A program made the translations under genes and the position numbers. A model generated the notes under the pieces. The model worked only from the letters and a program-made list of their open reading frames with translations, did no database searches and had not been told where the DNA came from. A DNA stretch of 64,000 nt from Novosphingobium sp. (GTDB taxonomy: Bacteria > Pseudomonadota > Alphaproteobacteria > Sphingomonadales > Sphingomonadaceae), in assembly GCF_020852455.1 (NCBI RefSeq), contig NZ_JADZAT010000015.1:186001-250000 (forward strand). Direction: 5' to 3'. Positions 9,436-18,620 of this stretch are shown here, one piece after another (position 1 is the first letter of the stretch; each line of letters opens with the position of its first letter).

Positions 9436-9464
9436 TTGACACTTCTGTAAGTAAGTCGCATTAA
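9436..9464 (+). promoter_or_regulatory. Putative coq4 promoter
   Basis: TTGACA (9436-9441), a 17-bp spacer and CATTAA (9459-9464) lie just before the COQ4 start. The -35 is perfect and the spacing ideal; the -10 is weak. The transcript would start only a few bases before the ATG, giving a very short leader. Confidence 0.45.
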
Positions 9465-9474
9465 CAGGCTCGCC

Positions 9475-10323
9475 ATGAACATGATGACCGCCCCGCTCGA
9501 CGCCAAGCCGGCCCATCCGCAGGCCCATGTGGATTTTGCTGCGCCCGACCTGCCGATGATGCTGCCGGGCCGTCCGCCTGCGCGCTACAATCTGCCCAAG
9601 GCCTGGCACCACTTCAAGGAACTGGTGAAGGACAAGGAAGATACCTCGCAGGTCGCGCCGATCTTTGAATCGCTGCCCTGGCGCGGGATCTATGACGCGG
9701 CGCTTGGCTTCCTGAAGACCGAGCGTGCGCAGGAAATCCGCCGCAAGGAACCTTCGCTGGTGGCGCTGCTCGACGATCATGATGCGCTGCGCAAGCTGCC
9801 CAAGGGCAGCCTGGCCCAGGTCTATTGCGACTTCATGGAGCGTGAAGGGCTCTCGGCGCAGGGGCTGGTCGATGAACTCGACAAGAACCGCCCCGCCGAC
9901 ATGTACTGGGACGATCAGGTTTCGTGGTACTTCAACCGCATGCGCGACACGCATGACCTGCTCCACATCCTCAGCGGGTTCGGCCGCGATGCGCTGGGCG
10001 AACAGTGCGTGCTGGCCTTCACCTACAGCCAGCAGCCCAGCCCGGCGCACCTGTTCCTGGGCTATGCCGGGGCGCTCGAAATTCGCAAGCACCCGGTCAA
10101 GGTGCCGGTCTTCCGCGCGGTGCGTGAAGCCCAGAACATGGGCAAGGCCTGCCCGCGGCTGGTCGAGATGTCGATCAGCGAACTGTTGCCGCTGCCGATC
10201 GAGGAAGTTCGCGCCAGGCTGAACATCAAGCCGCCGCGCTTCTACAACGAAGCCCATGCCACATGGCGTGCCGCAGGTATCGATCCGTACGACCTGATGG
10301 CGCCGGTCAAGCAGGCGGCCTAG
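9475..10323 (+). CDS. COQ4 homologue, ubiquinone biosynthesis
   Basis: A 282-residue COQ4-family protein. The family motif HDxxH-x11-E is complete: His160-Asp161-x-x-His164 in THDLLHILSGFG and Glu176. In eukaryotes COQ4 binds a divalent metal through this motif, takes part in the ubiquinone synthesis complex, and has been linked to the C1 decarboxylation/hydroxylation step. Bacterial members are common in Sphingomonadales and other alphaproteobacteria. The protein has no membrane segment or signal peptide. ATG codons at 9475 and 9481 both fit as starts. It is monocistronic and followed by a long palindromic repeat. Confidence 0.88.
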   Translation: MNMMTAPLDAKPAHPQAHVDFAAPDLPMMLPGRPPARYNLPKAWHHFKELVKDKEDTSQVAPIFESLPWRGIYDAALGFLKTERAQEIRRKEPSLVALLDDHDALRKLPKGSLAQVYCDFMEREGLSAQGLVDELDKNRPADMYWDDQVSWYFNRMRDTHDLLHILSGFGRDALGEQCVLAFTYSQQPSPAHLFLGYAGALEIRKHPVKVPVFRAVREAQNMGKACPRLVEMSISELLPLPIEEVRARLNIKPPRFYNEAHATWRAAGIDPYDLMAPVKQAA

Positions 10324-10331
10324 CCCCCAAG

Positions 10332-10487
10332 TTCCTCTCCATTTTCCGCGAAGGCGGCAAATGGGGAGGTGGATCGGCCGTCAGGCCGAGACGGAGGGGT
10401 ACAGACGCGAGGGCAGAGACCCCTCCGTCATTTGCTGGCGCAAATGCCACCTCCCCATTTGTGGCTTTCACCAAAAATGGAGAGGGA
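10332..10487. repeat. Paired palindromic intergenic repeat, family 3
   Basis: Two inverted half-units of ~69 bp fill the gap between coq4 and the DUF3052 gene. Read 5' to 3', each half has TTCCTCTCCATTTT (TCCCTCTCCATTTT in the other), a small stem-loop, CAAATGGGGAGGTGG, a second stem-loop, and ACGGAGGGGT. The second stem is TCGGCC-GTCA-GGCCGA in the left half and CATTTGC-GCCA-GCAAATG in the right half: different sequence, both perfectly paired. The first stem also differs but pairs (CCGC-GAAG-GCGG against TGG...CCA). The architecture is the same as in the other palindrome families of this window. Confidence 0.85.
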
Positions 10488-10491
10488 CTGC

Positions 10492-10899
10492 TCAGCGCAG
10501 CTCCTTCCTGATCACCAGCTTCAGGCCTGACCAGACATCATCCACCGCGCAGACCTTGGTATCGACGAAGCCCAGCGGCAGACACAGTTCGCGGATAGTA
10601 GCCTCGGTGATGTCGGTCGGCACGTTCGATGCCTGCTTGGGCCAGCTGACCCACACCTGACCATCCGCGGCAATCTGCTGGCGCAGTGCCTTCAGCCGCG
10701 CCTCCAGCACCGCGCGTTCGGCGGTGAACACATGCGCGGCATCGATCCCTTCGGCCGGGTCGGCCACAAAGGTCAGTTCCAGCGCATATTCGGCAATCTC
10801 ATCGAACACGTCCTCGGGCATGCCATCGAACCATACCCGCTGCCCGTCGCGCAGCGACAGTTTCTTGGCGAGCGGGGTGCCGGAATAGCCTGTGGTCAT
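10492..10899 (-). CDS. DUF3052 family protein
   Basis: A 135-residue cytoplasmic protein of unknown function. It shows the DUF3052 hallmarks: an N-terminal GYSGTPLAKKL, a central VWVSWPKQASNVPTDITE, and a C-terminal VDDVWSGLKLVIRKELR. Members are small single-domain proteins found in many bacteria, with no established role. The gene begins MTTGYSG at 10899, stands alone, and lies between two different palindromic repeats (families 3 and 4). No operon partner helps to assign a job. Confidence 0.85.
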   Translation of the reverse strand: MTTGYSGTPLAKKLSLRDGQRVWFDGMPEDVFDEIAEYALELTFVADPAEGIDAAHVFTAERAVLEARLKALRQQIAADGQVWVSWPKQASNVPTDITEATIRELCLPLGFVDTKVCAVDDVWSGLKLVIRKELR

Positions 10900-10937
10900 C
10901 TCACCAAACTCCCAAGATCAGCCGAACCTAACCTTAT

Positions 10938-11044
10938 TCGTCGCCCCGGACTTGATCCGGGGGCCCGCTTTTCTTCTGAAACCTATCTGCCAAACGCAAG
11001 ATTGGAGAAGGCAGCGGGACCCCGGGTCAAGCCCGGGGTGACGA
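10938..11044. repeat. Paired palindromic intergenic repeat, family 4
   Basis: Two inverted half-units flank a ~43-bp spacer. The left half reads TCGTCGCCCCGG-A-CTTGA-T-CCGGGG and ends GCCCGCT. Read on the other strand, the right half is TCGTCACCCCGG-G-CTTGA-C-CCGGGG and ends TCCCGCT. The loop CTTGA is constant, and the closing pair is A:T in one half and G:C in the other, a compensating change. It lies between the starts of DUF3052 (leaving it) and the purL stop. Confidence 0.85.
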
Positions 11045-11061
11045 TGTGAGGGAAGGAAGGC

Positions 11062-13242
11062 TCAGCCTTCCATCCAGTCGCGGAAAAAGCTTTCGCTGGC
11101 CTCGCGCAGGGCGGAAAGCGCGATCGGCTTGCCGTTGACTTCCAGCGCATCACCGCCGGTCCGGCCGATCAGCATCAGCGGCAGGTCAAGCCCTTCGAGC
11201 GCACCGGCATCGGGCAGGGTGACGACATAGCGCGATTGCGCTTCGCCAAAAGCCAGTCCGGCGTTCATCCCGTCCAGCTCAGCCCCGATCGACCCCGCCA
11301 ACGCCATTTCGGCGATCGCCACCAGCAGGCCGCCATCGCTGACGTCATGGACGGCGGTGACCGTGCCGGTATCGATCAGGCCGCGGATCGCCTCGCCCAG
11401 CGTGCGTTCCAGCTCAAGATCGACCACCGGCGGATCGCCATCCTCGCGCCCGTGGATTTCGCGCAGATATAGCGACTGGCCCAGCTGGTCATAATTATAG
11501 CCGATGACCACGATGTCCTGATCGGCCGCCTTGAAAGCGATCGTCGCCATCGCCTCATGATCGTCCATCAGCCCGACGCCGCCGATCGCGGGGGTGGGCA
11601 GGATCGCCGAGCCGCCGCCGGTCGCCTTGCTTTCGTTGTAGAGGCTGACATTGCCCGAAACGATCGGATAGTCGAGCGCGCGGCAGGCATCGCCCATGCC
11701 GCGCAGGGCCTCGACGATCTGGGCCATGATTTCGGGCCGCTGCGGGTTGGCGAAGTTGAGGCAATTGGTGATTGCCAGCGGCTTGGCACCAACAGCTGAG
11801 ATATTGCGATAGGTTTCGGCCACCGCCTGCTTGCCGCCTTCGTAGGGGTCGGCATAGCAATAGCGCGGGGTGCAATCGGTGCTGATCGCCAGCGCCTTCT
11901 TGTGCCCGTGGACGCGCACCACTGCCGCATCGCCGCCGCTTTTCTGCAGCGTATCGGCGCCAACCTGGCTGTCGTACTGTTCCCAGATCCAGCGCCGGCT
12001 GGCGAGATCGGGGCAGGCCATCAGCTTGAGCAGATCGGCGGCCAGATCGGTGCTTTCGGGCAGATCGCCCAGCGGGGCAACCTTGGCCCAGGCCTTGTAT
12101 TCCGCAAGGCTGAGGTGCGGGCGGTCATAGAGCGGGGCTTCATCCGCCAGCGGACCCAGCGGAATGTCGCAGACCACTTCGCCGTTCCATTCGAGCACCA
12201 TGTGCCCGGTGTCGGTCACTTCGCCGATCACCGCGAAATCAAGCTCCCACTTGCGGAAGATCGCTTCGGCCATGGCTTCCTTGCCGGGCTTCAGCACCAT
12301 CAGCATCCGCTCCTGGCTTTCGCTCAGCATCATTTCATAGGGCGTCATGCCCTCTTCGCGGCACGGCACCTGGTTCATGTTGAGCCGGATGCCGGCGCCG
12401 CCCTTGCTGGCCATTTCGACCGAGCTGGAGGTGAGGCCGGCTGCGCCCATGTCCTGGATCGCGACGATCGCGTCGGTCGCCATCAGTTCAAGGCAGGCCT
12501 CGATCAGCAGCTTTTCGGTGAAGGGATCGCCAACCTGCACAGTCGGGCGTTTTTCCTCCGAATCCTCGCCAAAATCGGCGCTGGCCATGGTTGCGCCGTG
12601 GATCCCGTCGCGGCCGGTCTTGGACCCGACATAGACGATCGGATTGCCCAGGCCGGTGGCCGCGCAGTAGAAGATCTTGTCGGTATCGGCGACGCCCACG
12701 GTCATCGCGTTGACCAGGATGTTGCCGTCATAGGCCGGGTGGAAGTTGGTTTCGCCGCCCACGGTCGGCACGCCCACGCAATTGCCGTAGCCACCGATGC
12801 CCGCGACAACGCCCTTGACCAGCGACTTCATCTTGGGATGGTCGGGCCGGCCAAAGCGCAGCGCGTTCATGTTGGCGACCGGGCGCGCGCCCATGGTGAA
12901 GACATCGCGCAGGATCCCGCCGACACCCGTTGCCGCGCCCTGGTAGGGCTCGATGTAGCTGGGGTGGTTGTGGCTCTCCATCTTGAAGATCGCCGCCTGG
13001 CCATCGCCGATGTCGATCACGCCGGCATTCTCGCCGGGGCCGCAGATCACCCAGGGGGCCTCGGTCGGCAGCTTCTTGAGGTGCAGGCGGCTCGACTTGT
13101 AGCTGCAATGCTCGGACCACATGACCGAGAAGATGCCCAGCTCGACCAGGTTCGGCTCGCGCCCCAGTGCGTGGAGCACATGCGCGTATTCTTCCTCGGA
13201 CAGCCCGTGCTGGGCGACGACATCGGGAGTGATTTCGGACAT
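11062..13242 (-). CDS. purL: Phosphoribosylformylglycinamidine synthase subunit PurL
   Basis: A 726-residue small-type FGAM synthetase catalytic subunit. It uses ammonia delivered by PurQ, with PurS as linker, to convert FGAR to FGAM with ATP in purine synthesis. The N-terminal region ([17 protein letters not shown], residues ~40-56) and [28 protein letters not shown] (~69-96) hold the conserved ATP and metal contacts. The second half repeats the fold ([34 protein letters not shown]). The length distinguishes it from the ~1300-residue fused PurL of gammaproteobacteria, so purQ and purS should lie elsewhere. It is transcribed alone here. Confidence 0.97.
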   Translation of the reverse strand: MSEITPDVVAQHGLSEEEYAHVLHALGREPNLVELGIFSVMWSEHCSYKSSRLHLKKLPTEAPWVICGPGENAGVIDIGDGQAAIFKMESHNHPSYIEPYQGAATGVGGILRDVFTMGARPVANMNALRFGRPDHPKMKSLVKGVVAGIGGYGNCVGVPTVGGETNFHPAYDGNILVNAMTVGVADTDKIFYCAATGLGNPIVYVGSKTGRDGIHGATMASADFGEDSEEKRPTVQVGDPFTEKLLIEACLELMATDAIVAIQDMGAAGLTSSSVEMASKGGAGIRLNMNQVPCREEGMTPYEMMLSESQERMLMVLKPGKEAMAEAIFRKWELDFAVIGEVTDTGHMVLEWNGEVVCDIPLGPLADEAPLYDRPHLSLAEYKAWAKVAPLGDLPESTDLAADLLKLMACPDLASRRWIWEQYDSQVGADTLQKSGGDAAVVRVHGHKKALAISTDCTPRYCYADPYEGGKQAVAETYRNISAVGAKPLAITNCLNFANPQRPEIMAQIVEALRGMGDACRALDYPIVSGNVSLYNESKATGGGSAILPTPAIGGVGLMDDHEAMATIAFKAADQDIVVIGYNYDQLGQSLYLREIHGREDGDPPVVDLELERTLGEAIRGLIDTGTVTAVHDVSDGGLLVAIAEMALAGSIGAELDGMNAGLAFGEAQSRYVVTLPDAGALEGLDLPLMLIGRTGGDALEVNGKPIALSALREASESFFRDWMEG

Positions 13243-13283
13243 GCGCGGCCCTTAGCCGCGCGCGCGCGATTGGGCTAGCCCGA

Positions 13284-13931
13284 TCAGGTGGGTTGGCGCT
13301 CGCTTTTCCCCATCCACCATGCCGCCAGCGTGGCCAGGCCATAGGCGAAGAAGGCGAGATAGCTGGTACCGGGCGTCACCTGGGGCTCAACCGGGCCGAA
13401 CCAGTTGATCGCCTGCAGCGCCAGCAGCACCCCGGCCAATATCAGGACCCGCGCCAGTGCAGGCCGGCGAACCCGGGCGTACCACCACAGCGCACCAAAG
13501 GTGATCCCCAGTTCCAGCGGCATTTCGGCGGCCGGATGGTTCCACAGGCCCAGGCCCAGTTTGGGCGGCGATCCGGCCAGCGTCAGGTCAGGAACGTGGA
13601 CCAGCAAGTCAAGGAACCAGTGGCTCAGCACCACCGCACCGCCGATCAGTCCGCCCGCGACGTCACGCAGCACCAGTGACCGGCCCAGCCAGACCGCCCC
13701 GGCAAAGCCCAGCGCCCCCAGCAGGCTGTGGGTATAGGGCATGTGATAGAGGTCCATCGGGTTCATCGCGCTGATCCCGGGGGTGACGCGCATGCGTTCG
13801 GCCCCGGTCAACAGCAGCGCGAAAAACGCCCAGTCGATCAGCTGTGCGCCCACGAACAGCAGGGCAATCGGCGGTGCCTTGCGGCTGGCCGCCGATGCCG
13901 CCAGCGCGGGCGCCCAGTGGCCGATGAACAC
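13284..13931 (-). CDS. Membrane protein, YdjM/DUF457-like putative metal-dependent hydrolase
   Basis: A 215-residue inner-membrane protein with about five to six hydrophobic segments. Polar conserved-looking residues lie at membrane edges: GHWAP near the N-terminus, PYTHSLLGAL near residue 68, and VLSHWFLDLLVHVPDL near residue 105. This His/Asp spacing resembles the LexA-regulated, membrane-bound metal-dependent hydrolase family, though I cannot confirm the family from sequence alone. The start is a GTG at 13931 placed directly after the TAA of the upstream gene with no gap, which suggests translational coupling between the two membrane proteins. Confidence 0.6.
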   Translation of the reverse strand: MFIGHWAPALAASAASRKAPPIALLFVGAQLIDWAFFALLLTGAERMRVTPGISAMNPMDLYHMPYTHSLLGALGFAGAVWLGRSLVLRDVAGGLIGGAVVLSHWFLDLLVHVPDLTLAGSPPKLGLGLWNHPAAEMPLELGITFGALWWYARVRRPALARVLILAGVLLALQAINWFGPVEPQVTPGTSYLAFFAYGLATLAAWWMGKSERQPT

Positions 13932-14375
13932 TTAGCCGAGGCCGGGCGAGAGGCGCGAGACCACGAAAGTGGCGAAACCGGCGGCAAACCCGCTGGCCAC
14001 GGTGCCCCAGGCCAGGTCGATCAGCGTCACCTGCACCGGCCAGACCTTCAGCGTGGCCTGGTTGGTAAGATCATAGGTGGCATAGCAGACCAGCCCGATC
14101 AGCATGCCGTGCAGGATCGACAGCGGCACCCCGGCGAACATCGTCGAGGCGGTGGCGTTGGCGCTGAGCAGGCCGGGCAGCACCGCGAAATAGGTCAGCG
14201 CGGCGGTGAACAGCAGATAGAAGGCGATCGCCGGGCCCATCCGGAACTTGTCGGTCATCAGTTCGCCCAGCGCAGGGCGATAGAGCATCGGCACCGCATT
14301 GCGCAGCCAGACTGCATCGAGAACAGCAAAGGCCAGAGCGGTTACGGCATAGGCCATCAAAATCTTTACGAGCAT
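13932..14375 (-). CDS. DUF2177 family membrane protein
   Basis: A 147-residue protein with four predicted membrane helices. It begins MLVKILMAYAVTALAFAVLDAVWL and has the typical DUF2177 pattern: LDAVWLR in helix 1, LHGMLIGLVCYATYDLTNQATLKVWP before helix 4, and DLAWGT. Function is unknown; these proteins sit in the inner membrane. The ATG at 14375 follows GGGGAGA; longer in-frame versions run into the divergent xseB promoter region and look non-coding. It is the first gene of a two-gene unit with the YdjM-like protein. Confidence 0.85.
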   Translation of the reverse strand: MLVKILMAYAVTALAFAVLDAVWLRNAVPMLYRPALGELMTDKFRMGPAIAFYLLFTAALTYFAVLPGLLSANATASTMFAGVPLSILHGMLIGLVCYATYDLTNQATLKVWPVQVTLIDLAWGTVASGFAAGFATFVVSRLSPGLG

Positions 14376-14451
14376 AAATCTCCCCAGGCGGCAGGTGCCG
14401 CAGTGCCTTGCAACTTGACCCGTGCGGCGGCTGCGGTCAATGCTCTTGGCC

Positions 14452-14697
14452 ATGAGCGAGACCGATCCAGACATTGCCGCCCTGTCGTTTGAAGAGGCGC
14501 TGCGCGCGCTTGAAGAGGTGGTGCGCAAGCTGGAAAGCGGGGAAGTGCCGCTCGACGCGACGATCGACCTCTATGAACGCGGTGAAAAGCTGCGCAAGCA
14601 CTGCCAGGCCCGGCTTGATGCCGCCCAGGCGCGGATCGAACGCGTGGTGACCGGGGCCGGGGGCGCGGCCACCGGCACCCAGCCGTTCGACGCCTGA
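14452..14697 (+). CDS. xseB: Exodeoxyribonuclease VII small subunit
   Basis: An 81-residue XseB. The protein is almost wholly helical, with the family signature LSFEEALRALEEVVRKLESG followed by LDATIDLYERGEKLRKHCQARL and IERV. XseB chains coat XseA to form exonuclease VII, which degrades single-stranded DNA from both ends; xseA is not in this window. An ATG at 14440 is possible, but 14452 gives the usual MSETD-type N-terminus. It leads directly into ispA (2-bp gap), the conserved xseB-ispA pairing of proteobacteria, where dxs often follows; here coaD follows instead. Confidence 0.92.
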   Translation: MSETDPDIAALSFEEALRALEEVVRKLESGEVPLDATIDLYERGEKLRKHCQARLDAAQARIERVVTGAGGAATGTQPFDA

Positions 14698-14699
14698 CC

Positions 14700-15599
14700 A
14701 TGGGTGTTCCCGATCCGCTGCTGGCCGAATCGCTGGCCAGGATCGCGCGCGATGTCGATTCGATGTTCGATGCGTTGCTGCCCAGCGCGACCGACAACCG
14801 TTCGGTGCTGGACCAGGCGATGCGCCATGCGGCGATCGGCGGCGGCAAGCGGCTGCGCCCGCTGCTGCTGACCGCGACTGCGGCGATGTACGGCGTCGAT
14901 CACGCCCAGGCACTGCGCGCCGGCATCGCGATCGAGGCGGTCCATGCCTATTCGCTGGTTCACGACGACCTGCCGTGCATGGATGATGACGAGCTGCGCC
15001 ACGGCAAGCCCACGGTCCACAAGGCCTTTGGCGAGGCGGTGGCGGTGCTGGTCGGCGATGCGCTGCAGGCCTTCGCGTTTGAAGTGCTGGCCGATCCCGC
15101 CACCAGCGGCGATCCGTTCGTGCGGGCCGAACTGGTCAAGGTTCTGGCCCAGGCGGCGGGCGCGGGCGGCATGGTCGGCGGGCAGATGCTCGACATCGCA
15201 GGGGAAGGGCAGGCGCTGGGCCTGCCCGAGATTACCCGGCTGCAACAGCTCAAGACCGGGGCGCTGCTGGGCGCGGCGGTGGAAATGGGCGCGGTGCTGG
15301 GCAAGGTCCCGGCGGAAGGGCGCACGCACCTGCGCGGCTATGCCCGCGACCTTGGGCTGGCCTTCCAGATTGCCGACGACCTGCTCGATCACGAGGGCGA
15401 TGCCGCCAAGGCCGGCAAGGCGCTGCGCAAGGATGCCGGGGCCGGCAAGCAGACCTTCGTGGCCGTGCTGGGCGCAGACCGCGCGCGTGAACAGGCGCAG
15501 ATGCTGGTCGATCAGGCCATTGCGCATCTGGGGCATCACGGGCAGGAAGCCGATGTTCTGCGCGCGCTGGCGCGCTATATTGTCGAGAGGGATCACTGA
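14700..15599 (+). CDS. ispA: Farnesyl diphosphate synthase (short-chain polyprenyl synthase)
   Basis: A 299-residue all-alpha prenyltransferase that condenses IPP with DMAPP and GPP to make farnesyl diphosphate, the precursor of quinone side chains, undecaprenyl phosphate and carotenoids. The first Asp-rich motif with its basic tail is HDDLPCMDDDELRHGKPT near residue 82, and the second is QIADDLLDHEGD near residue 223. GGGKRLRPLLL near residue 47 binds IPP. Length and motifs match bacterial IspA. Its TGA overlaps the coaD ATG by one base, so the two are translationally coupled. Confidence 0.93.
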   Translation: MGVPDPLLAESLARIARDVDSMFDALLPSATDNRSVLDQAMRHAAIGGGKRLRPLLLTATAAMYGVDHAQALRAGIAIEAVHAYSLVHDDLPCMDDDELRHGKPTVHKAFGEAVAVLVGDALQAFAFEVLADPATSGDPFVRAELVKVLAQAAGAGGMVGGQMLDIAGEGQALGLPEITRLQQLKTGALLGAAVEMGAVLGKVPAEGRTHLRGYARDLGLAFQIADDLLDHEGDAAKAGKALRKDAGAGKQTFVAVLGADRAREQAQMLVDQAIAHLGHHGQEADVLRALARYIVERDH

Positions 15600-16093
15600 T
15601 GAAGCGTATCGGCGTTTATCCCGGCACCTTCGACCCGATCACGCTGGGTCACATGGATATCATCGAACGCGGCGCCAAGCTGGTGGACGAGCTGATCATC
15701 GGCGTCACCACCAATATCGCCAAGAACCCGATGTTCGGCGATGACGAGCGGATCGCGATGGTCGAACGCGAAGTGGCGGGGATCGGCAATGCCAAGATCC
15801 GGGTGGTCGGGTTCAATTCGCTGCTGATGGATTTCGCCGATGCGATGGGCGCGCAGGTGGTAATCCGCGGGATCCGCGGCGTGACCGACTTCGAATACGA
15901 GTACCAGCTGACCGGCATGAACCGCCAGCTCAACCACGAGGTTGAGACGGTGTTCCTGATGGCCGACGTCTCGCTGCAGCCGATTGCCTCGCGGCTGGTC
16001 AAGGAAATCGCGATCTATGGCGGCGAGATTTCCAAATTCGTCACCCCGGCGGTGCGCGACGATGTAGTGGCCCGGATCGCCGCGCGCGGTTGA
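15599..16093 (+). CDS. coaD: Phosphopantetheine adenylyltransferase
   Basis: A 164-residue nucleotidyltransferase catalysing the fourth step of coenzyme A synthesis, ATP plus 4'-phosphopantetheine to dephospho-CoA. The nucleotidyltransferase motif PGTFDPITLGHMDII (the TxGH form) is at residues 7-21. FNSLLMDFADAMGAQVVIRGIRG near residue 75 contributes to the substrate pocket, and the C-terminal SRLVKEIAIYGGEIS corresponds to the usual triphosphate-binding helix. Full family length. It overlaps ispA by one base and is followed after 93 bp by the cyclophilin gene. Confidence 0.95.
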   Translation: MKRIGVYPGTFDPITLGHMDIIERGAKLVDELIIGVTTNIAKNPMFGDDERIAMVEREVAGIGNAKIRVVGFNSLLMDFADAMGAQVVIRGIRGVTDFEYEYQLTGMNRQLNHEVETVFLMADVSLQPIASRLVKEIAIYGGEISKFVTPAVRDDVVARIAARG

Positions 16094-16186
16094 TCCGGCT
16101 GTTCATTGCCTGAAACCGTTCATTGCCATGACAGGCGCGCGGCGCTATCCCGCGCTGCAATTGTAACCTGCGAGTACCCACAGCCC

Positions 16187-16864
16187 ATGAATCGCCGCAC
16201 CCTTGCCGTCCTGATCCTTCCCCTGGTGCTGTCCGCGTGCGGTGTGTTCGGGGGCAAGCCTGCGGCGCCGGTCACCGCCGCACCTGTGGCATTGAACACC
16301 TACGTCAATCCCGATCCGGCGTTCGAGCCCGACAATGTGCTGGCGCTGGACCTGTCGAACGGCGGGCGGGTGCTGATCCGGCTGATGCCGCAATGGGCGC
16401 CGGGTCATGTCGAGCGGATCAAGACGCTGACCAAGCAGGGTTTCTATAACGGCGTGATTTTTCACCGCGTGATCGAAGGCTTCATGGCCCAGGGTGGCGA
16501 TCCGACCGGGACCGGCACCAGTGGTTCGTCGCTGCCCGATCTCAAGGCCGAATTCAATTCGATCCCGCATGTCCGCGGCTCGGTTTCGATGGCGCGCACC
16601 GATCAGCCGGATACCGCCAACAGCCAGTTCTTCATCGTCTTCTATCCGCGCTTCGCGCTCGATCGCCGCTATACCAATTTCGGACGGGTGATCGCCGGGA
16701 TGGACGTGGTCGATGCAATTACCCGTGGTGAGCCGCCGGCCAACCCGACCAAGATCGTGCAGGCTTCGTTGCTGTCCGAAGGCAAGGCCCCGCCGGCTGC
16801 TCCGGTCGCTCCGACCCAGCCGGCGATCACGGCTGACATGCTGAGCAATTCGAAGTCGAACTGA
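16187..16864 (+). CDS. Cyclophilin-type peptidylprolyl isomerase lipoprotein
   Basis: A 225-residue protein starting MNRRTLAVLILPLVLSACG. This is a lipoprotein signal with lipobox LSAC (Cys at residue 18), so the enzyme is probably anchored to a membrane facing the periplasm. The cyclophilin domain spans residues ~45-195: FYNGVIFHRVIEGFMAQGGD holds the active-site Phe, His and Arg, and FFIVFYPRF is the hydrophobic pocket strand. The C-terminus ends in a Pro/Ala-rich tail. It catalyses cis-trans isomerisation of Xaa-Pro bonds. Upstream in-frame codons exist, but only this start gives a signal peptide. It lies 26 bp before queA, a common alphaproteobacterial order. Confidence 0.9.
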   Translation: MNRRTLAVLILPLVLSACGVFGGKPAAPVTAAPVALNTYVNPDPAFEPDNVLALDLSNGGRVLIRLMPQWAPGHVERIKTLTKQGFYNGVIFHRVIEGFMAQGGDPTGTGTSGSSLPDLKAEFNSIPHVRGSVSMARTDQPDTANSQFFIVFYPRFALDRRYTNFGRVIAGMDVVDAITRGEPPANPTKIVQASLLSEGKAPPAAPVAPTQPAITADMLSNSKSN

Positions 16865-16890
16865 TCGGCAAACCCCGCTAGGGCGGCGCG

Positions 16891-17919
16891 ATGCGCGTTG
16901 ACCTGTTCGATTTTGAGCTTCCTTCAGACCTGATCGCCCTGCGCCCGGCGCGGCCGCGCGATGCAGCGCGGCTGTTGCTGGTGCCGGGTGCCGGTGACTT
17001 TGCCGATCTGACTGTGCGCGACCTGCCCACCTTGCTGCGCCGGGGCGATGTGCTGGTGTTCAACGATACCCGCGTGATCCCCGCCCAGCTGGAAGGCCGC
17101 CGGGGCGCGGCGCGGATCGGGGCGACCCTGCACAAGCGGATCGACCTGCGCCGCTGGCAGGCCTTCATCCGCAACGCCAAGCGGCTGCACGCAGGCGATA
17201 CGATCGAATTCGCGAACCAGGTTTCGGCCCTGGCCGAACAGCGGCTCGACGATGGCAGCTGGGTGCTGGCCTTTGCCGGTGACGAGCCGGTTGAGGTCTT
17301 GCTGGAGCGCGCCGGGCAGATGCCGCTGCCACCCTACATCGCCGGCAAGCGCCCGACCGATGAGGCCGACCGGTCCGACTACCAGACGATGTTTGCCGCG
17401 CAGGACGGAGCGGTTGCCGCGCCCACCGCCGCGCTGCACTTCACGCCCGAACTGCTTGCGGCATTGGCCGAGGCGGGGATCGGCCACGAAGCGGTGACGC
17501 TGCATGTCGGTGCGGGCACCTTCCTGCCGGTCAAGGTTGACGATACCGCCGATCACCGGATGCACGCCGAATGGGGCACGATCGCGCCTGAGGTGGCAGA
17601 GCGGCTCAATCAGGCGCGCCGGGCCGGGGGCAGGGTGATCGCGGTTGGCACCACCAGCCTGCGCCTGCTGGAAAGCGCGGCGGCCGAAGACGGCACGATT
17701 CAGCCATTCAGCGGCGACACCGCGATCTTCATCACCCCCGGTTACCGCTTCAAGGGCATCGACGGACTGATGACCAATTTTCACTTGCCCAAATCGACCC
17801 TGTTCATGCTGGTAAGCGCGCTGATGGGGCGTGATCGAATGCAGGCGGCCTATGCCCATGCGATCGCGCAGGGCTATCGATTCTACAGCTACGGAGATTC
17901 TTCGCTGCTGCTGCCTTAA
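16891..17919 (+). CDS. queA: S-adenosylmethionine:tRNA ribosyltransferase-isomerase
   Basis: A 342-residue enzyme that moves the ribosyl part of SAM onto 7-aminomethyl-7-deazaguanine in tRNA to form epoxyqueuosine. Family stretches include [13 protein letters not shown] near residue 16, [14 protein letters not shown] near residue 53, PLPPYI near residue 145, [15 protein letters not shown] near residue 210 and the C-terminal [19 protein letters not shown]. Full length. It normally sits next to tgt, the preceding pathway enzyme; here tgt is about 3.9 kb downstream, beyond an accessory block. The queA stop overlaps the convergent EEP gene by 4 bp. Confidence 0.95.
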   Translation: MRVDLFDFELPSDLIALRPARPRDAARLLLVPGAGDFADLTVRDLPTLLRRGDVLVFNDTRVIPAQLEGRRGAARIGATLHKRIDLRRWQAFIRNAKRLHAGDTIEFANQVSALAEQRLDDGSWVLAFAGDEPVEVLLERAGQMPLPPYIAGKRPTDEADRSDYQTMFAAQDGAVAAPTAALHFTPELLAALAEAGIGHEAVTLHVGAGTFLPVKVDDTADHRMHAEWGTIAPEVAERLNQARRAGGRVIAVGTTSLRLLESAAAEDGTIQPFSGDTAIFITPGYRFKGIDGLMTNFHLPKSTLFMLVSALMGRDRMQAAYAHAIAQGYRFYSYGDSSLLLP

Positions 17920-18617
17920 AATTTGAGGTCAGCCACCAGCGGCATATGGTCGCTAGCTGTCAACCAAAGCTCGGATCGACCGACCGCAAATGCGAAACCG
18001 GGCTCTTGAACCAGGCTCTGGTGCGCGAAAATGTAGTCAATGTGAAACGGACGATCAGGCTTTCGATAGAGGTAGAAAGTCGGAACGCTTTCTGCTCCCT
18101 GATCTTCCTCGAAAGCCTGATGATAGAGGCTGGTCAGTTCCAGCTGCGCCAACTTGGCAACGACATGGCTGTGGTTTCCCGTCCTGCGCGGCCTATCCCA
18201 GATCCGGTTGCTGTTGAAATCACCGCAGATGACAGCATTGGGGCCAAGCCTTGCGTGATTGGCCAGCAGGTAGCCCCACAGTTGGCCGATGTACGCTGCA
18301 GAGGCCGGTCTGGTTGACTGGGTCCAGACGCCCAGCAATTCGAACTTGTCGCCGATTCGGGCCGGAAGGAACAGTCTGAAATCCTCGCCGCACCAGTCCA
18401 GTGGCTCCAGACTGAGGTTGCTGCGGGCAAAGATTCCAAGCCCTTTTGAACGCAAGTCGCCGATCCACAAGTGGTTGCCGGCCCAATCCCGATATTCCGT
18501 CCCGTAGGCGGATGGATCCTCGCACTCTTGCACGACGAGGATGTCTGCATTCAGCGCGTCGAGAAGCTCGGTCTTGCGCCGAAGTCCGCCGTTGCAGTTC
18601 CAGGAGACTATCCGCAC
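17916..18617 (-). CDS. Endonuclease/exonuclease/phosphatase family protein
   Basis: A 233-residue single-domain phosphohydrolase of the EEP superfamily. All catalytic motifs are present: WNCNGGL at residues 6-12, VVQECED near 29 (metal-binding Glu), [12 protein letters not shown] near 137, FHIDYIFAH near 197 and the terminal [12 protein letters not shown] with the catalytic Asp-His. The short length and absence of extra domains resemble XthA-like or DNase I-like members, but whether the substrate is DNA, RNA, lipid or protein phosphate cannot be told. Its base composition looks lower in GC than that of its neighbours, suggesting recent acquisition. No signal peptide is seen. Confidence 0.85.
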   Translation of the reverse strand: MRIVSWNCNGGLRRKTELLDALNADILVVQECEDPSAYGTEYRDWAGNHLWIGDLRSKGLGIFARSNLSLEPLDWCGEDFRLFLPARIGDKFELLGVWTQSTRPASAAYIGQLWGYLLANHARLGPNAVICGDFNSNRIWDRPRRTGNHSHVVAKLAQLELTSLYHQAFEEDQGAESVPTFYLYRKPDRPFHIDYIFAHQSLVQEPGFAFAVGRSELWLTASDHMPLVADLKF

Positions 18618-18620
18618 CAG

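Noticed and set aside
14340..14451. Longer starts for the DUF2177 protein and xseB
   Set aside because: Both frames extend across the short divergent gap, but the extensions overlap each other, lack family similarity and place starts away from GGGGAGA (DUF2177) or the usual XseB N-terminus.
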